Below, one piece after another: positions 6,365-7,863 of a stretch of DNA of 7,863 bases. Below the pieces are notes generated by a model that was not told the origin of the DNA, ran no database searches, and worked only from the letters and a program-made list of their open reading frames with translations. A program made the translations under genes and the position numbers. The stretch is from Rhodobacterales bacterium 34-62-10 (GTDB lineage Bacteria; Pseudomonadota; Alphaproteobacteria; Rhodobacterales; Rhodobacteraceae), in assembly GCA_002282555.1 (NCBI GenBank), contig NCJR01000079.1:1-7863 (forward strand). Reading direction: 5' to 3'. How positions within the stretch are numbered: position 1 is the stretch's first letter; the number at the start of each line of letters is the position of its first letter.

Positions 6365-6753
6365 TGCCGCGCCGCATGCCATATCCGCGCCGCCGCGCCG
6401 ATCCGACGATCACGCTGATCAACGTGGTCTTTCTGATGCTGATGTTCTTTCTTGTGGCCGGCACCATCGCCACACCCCCGCCCGCCGATCTGCGTCTGGT
6501 GCAACTGGCGCAGGCCGATCCTCTGGTCCCGCCCGATGTCCTGTCCATGACCGCCACAGGCGCGGTGATCTGGCAAGGCGCGCTCGCCGATCCCGCCGCC
6601 TATGTCGCGGCCTTGCCACCCAAGGCGCAGGGCATCGCCCGCATCATGCCCGATCGCGACGCGCCTGCAACCGAACTCATCGCCTTGGCCCGCGCCCTGC
6701 GTGCCGCAGGCGCCGCCGAAGTCCGCATCGTCACCGAAAGGGGCACGCCATGA
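6364..6753 (+). CDS. exbD: Second ExbD-like protein, membrane Asp replaced by Asn
   Basis: 129 residues with the ExbD/TolR layout: basic N-terminus (PRRR 8-11), one helix (about 16-35, ITLINVVFLMLMFFLVAG), a Pro-rich stretch (38-40) and a periplasmic alpha/beta domain ending EVRIVTERG. The helix aligns directly with that of the preceding ExbD, LTSLVDVIFLL against ITLINVVFLM, and the proton-carrying Asp is Asn20 here (AAC, 6421-6423). The protein cannot carry protons by that residue, so it may be the non-protonating half of an ExbD heterodimer or a structural subunit. The start is the ATG at 6364, in a TGATG overlap with exbD; the open frame extends far upstream, but that part lies antiparallel in reading to exbB/exbD sequence. 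tonB overlaps its end as ATGA. Such Asn variants may be common in this bacterial group, which I could not check. Confidence 0.88.
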   Translation: MPRRMPYPRRRADPTITLINVVFLMLMFFLVAGTIATPPPADLRLVQLAQADPLVPPDVLSMTATGAVIWQGALADPAAYVAALPPKAQGIARIMPDRDAPATELIALARALRAAGAAEVRIVTERGTP

Positions 6754-7610
6754 CCCGCCTGCGCCAATCCGCTATCGCCGCCATTGCCCTGACCCTGTCA
6801 GGCGCCCTCCACGCGGCAGGCTTCCTTCAGCTGACACCTGACACTGACGTTGCCCTGCAAGGTGGCACGTCCGCGGCGCTGCCGACCCTGGGCGACAGTT
6901 TCGCAGACAGGGCACAGGGCGCCGCCTTTGCCGCCCCGCCGCCCCAGACAATAGCGCCCCAGACAATAACCCCCCAAACCACTGGCCAGGCCACGGCTCC
7001 CGTGGCGCAGGCCGCACCTGTCCCGCCGGTGCAGGCAAGCCCGGTTCCCTTGGCCGATGCAGCGCCCGCCGTCGATGCCCCACAAATGGCGGCACTATCC
7101 CCGGTTACCCCGCCCGAAACCCTGACCCCGGCATCCGAAACCGCCACCACCGCGCCTGCGCAATCGCTGCGCCCACACCCCCGCCCGGACCGCCCCGCGC
7201 CGCAAAAGATCACACGCCGCGCAGATCCCGCACCACAGGGCAATGCCGACCGCAACGCCACGCGCGGCACCACCACCGGACAGGACACCGCCAAAACCGC
7301 AGCCGCCCCCTCCCGTCAGGCAAGCGCGCAGGGTGATGGTGGCACAGCGGCCAGCGCCAGCTATGGCCGCGCCGTACTGACCCAGATCAGCCGCACCCGC
7401 AAAGCTCGCGCCCCGTCACGCGGTCGCACTGTCGTGGCCTTCTCGATCTCGGACGCAGGCGCGCTGGCATCCGTCCAGGTGCTGCAAAGCTCCGGCTCGC
7501 CCGATCTGGATCGGGTCGCACTCGATCATATCCGCCGCGCCGCCCCCTTCCCGAAACCACCCTCCGGCGCGCGCCGCCAATTCTCGTTCGAATTCGTTGG
7601 ACGTAGCTGA
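6750..7610 (+). CDS. tonB: TonB energy-transducing protein
   Basis: Spans the periplasm and transmits motor energy to the HmuR receptor. 286 residues. The N-terminal helix (about 7-27) keeps the SxxxH pattern, Ser17 and His21, matching Ser16/His20 of E. coli TonB that contact ExbB-ExbD. A long Pro/Ala/Gln/Thr-rich linker (about 60-200) follows, with PQTIA PQTIT PQTTG repeats at 65-79. The C-terminal domain is about 204-286, with SYGRAVLTQISRTRKAR (204-220), FSISDAGAL (231-239), QSSGSPDLDRVAL (246-258) and IRRAAPFPKPP (261-271). The ATG at 6750 overlaps the exbD2 stop (ATGA) and has AAAGGGG six bases upstream; the reading frame is open further left but upstream is exbD2 territory. Last gene of the operon; no clear terminator hairpin follows. 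Confidence 0.94.
   Translation: MTRLRQSAIAAIALTLSGALHAAGFLQLTPDTDVALQGGTSAALPTLGDSFADRAQGAAFAAPPPQTIAPQTITPQTTGQATAPVAQAAPVPPVQASPVPLADAAPAVDAPQMAALSPVTPPETLTPASETATTAPAQSLRPHPRPDRPAPQKITRRADPAPQGNADRNATRGTTTGQDTAKTAAAPSRQASAQGDGGTAASASYGRAVLTQISRTRKARAPSRGRTVVAFSISDAGALASVQVLQSSGSPDLDRVALDHIRRAAPFPKPPSGARRQFSFEFVGRS
6942..6986 (+). repeat. Triplet of 15-base repeats in the tonB linker
   Basis: Three in-frame units of 15 bases begin at 6942, 6957 and 6972. The first 12 bases of the first two (CCCCAGACAATA) are identical, and the third has decayed. They encode PQTIA, PQTIT and PQTTG. The AT-rich ACAATA core stands out from the surrounding GC-rich DNA and suggests recent slippage duplication. 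Confidence 0.75.
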
Positions 7611-7686
7611 CCCGGCAGTCTGGACCTATCCGACCACCCCATATCTGCCTAGTCTGACAGGGAATAGCTGCAAAAAGGACCACGGC
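7611..7686. other. Intergenic gap between tonB and the acetyltransferase gene
   Basis: 76 bases. I see no strong hairpin followed by T residues, so no intrinsic terminator can be called for the tonB operon. No convincing -35/-10 pair is visible. An AAAAGGA ribosome site (7673-7679) precedes the next ATG by seven bases. Confidence 0.6.
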
Positions 7687-7863
7687 ATGTCGGATCATTT
7701 CAACGCGTTAGGTCAACCTGTCGGCGCACCTTTGACGATCAGCTTGCCACGCCCGCGCCCACCCCGCACACCGATGCAAGGCCAATGGTGCGACGTGGTC
7801 CCGCTCGATCCCGATGCCCATGCCAGCGCCCTGTTCGACGCCTATGCCGCCGATACCGAAGGC
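7687..7863 (+). CDS. Probable GNAT-family N-acetyltransferase (partial, cut at right edge)
   Basis: 59 residues of the N-terminus are visible and the frame stays open to the window end. RPRPPRTPMQGQWCDVVPLDP (22-42, split: RPRPPRTPMQG then QWCDVVPLDP) followed by HASALFDAYAAD (45-56) resembles the N-terminal region of RimJ/RimL-like GNAT proteins, where a strand ending in a PLD-P pattern precedes a helix with LF.AYA. The acetyl-CoA motif would lie beyond the edge, so substrate is unknown. The ATG at 7687 is supported by AAAAGGA (7673-7679). It is probably a separate transcription unit and not functionally tied to haem uptake. Confidence 0.65.
   Translation, partial: MSDHFNALGQPVGAPLTISLPRPRPPRTPMQGQWCDVVPLDPDAHASALFDAYAADTEG

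Noticed and set aside
6276..6749. Upstream extension of the tonB frame
   Set aside because: It overlaps exbD and exbD2 in another frame and would put a long Arg-rich segment before the TonB membrane helix; the ATG at 6750 has a ribosome site and the ATGA overlap.
7611..7686. Intrinsic terminator after tonB
   Set aside because: Searched for a stem-loop with a T run; only 3-4 base pair stems were found.
1..7863. tRNA, rRNA, CRISPR array or riboswitch
   Set aside because: No cloverleaf, rRNA-like stretch, regular spaced repeats or conserved aptamer core was seen on either strand.

Overview
The window is a haem (iron) acquisition locus from a GC-rich alphaproteobacterium. Family-level resemblance of the haem proteins, the ExbB/ExbD/TonB set and the control region suggests Rhodobacteraceae (Roseobacter/Rhodobacter/Paracoccus relatives). 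This placement rests on pattern recognition, since no search could be run.

Layout. Positions 1-2533 hold a leftward operon read in the order hmuS (cytoplasmic haem-handling protein), hmuT (periplasmic haem-binding protein) and hmuU (inner-membrane permease). The permease is cut by the window edge, and its last ~23 visible residues do not look like the rest of the family. A 224-base divergent control region (2534-2757) carries two copies of a TGA-N9-TCA-type element, the form of the RirA/iron-responsive operator, laid over two overlapping back-to-back sigma70-like promoters. Positions 2758-7610 hold a tightly packed rightward operon: a TonB-dependent haem receptor (hmuR), a small secreted protein of unknown function, exbB, exbD, a second exbD-like gene, and tonB. 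After a 76-base gap a separate gene begins, encoding the N-terminus of a probable GNAT acetyltransferase that runs off the right edge.

How the parts would work together. The receptor moves haem across the outer membrane using energy from the locus's own ExbB-ExbD-TonB motor. HmuT captures haem in the periplasm and passes it to the HmuU permease; its ATPase HmuV would be expected just beyond the left edge. HmuS receives or degrades haem in the cytoplasm. The two operons appear to be iron-repressed from one shared control region.

Most interesting point. The motor looks non-canonical. ExbB has Val at the position of the near-invariant third-helix Glu. The second ExbD-like protein has Asn where the proton-carrying membrane Asp should be, while the first ExbD keeps its Asp. 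The receptor also lacks the usual haem-ligand histidines and has altered FRAP/NPNL motifs. An unknown four-cysteine exported protein sits between receptor and motor.
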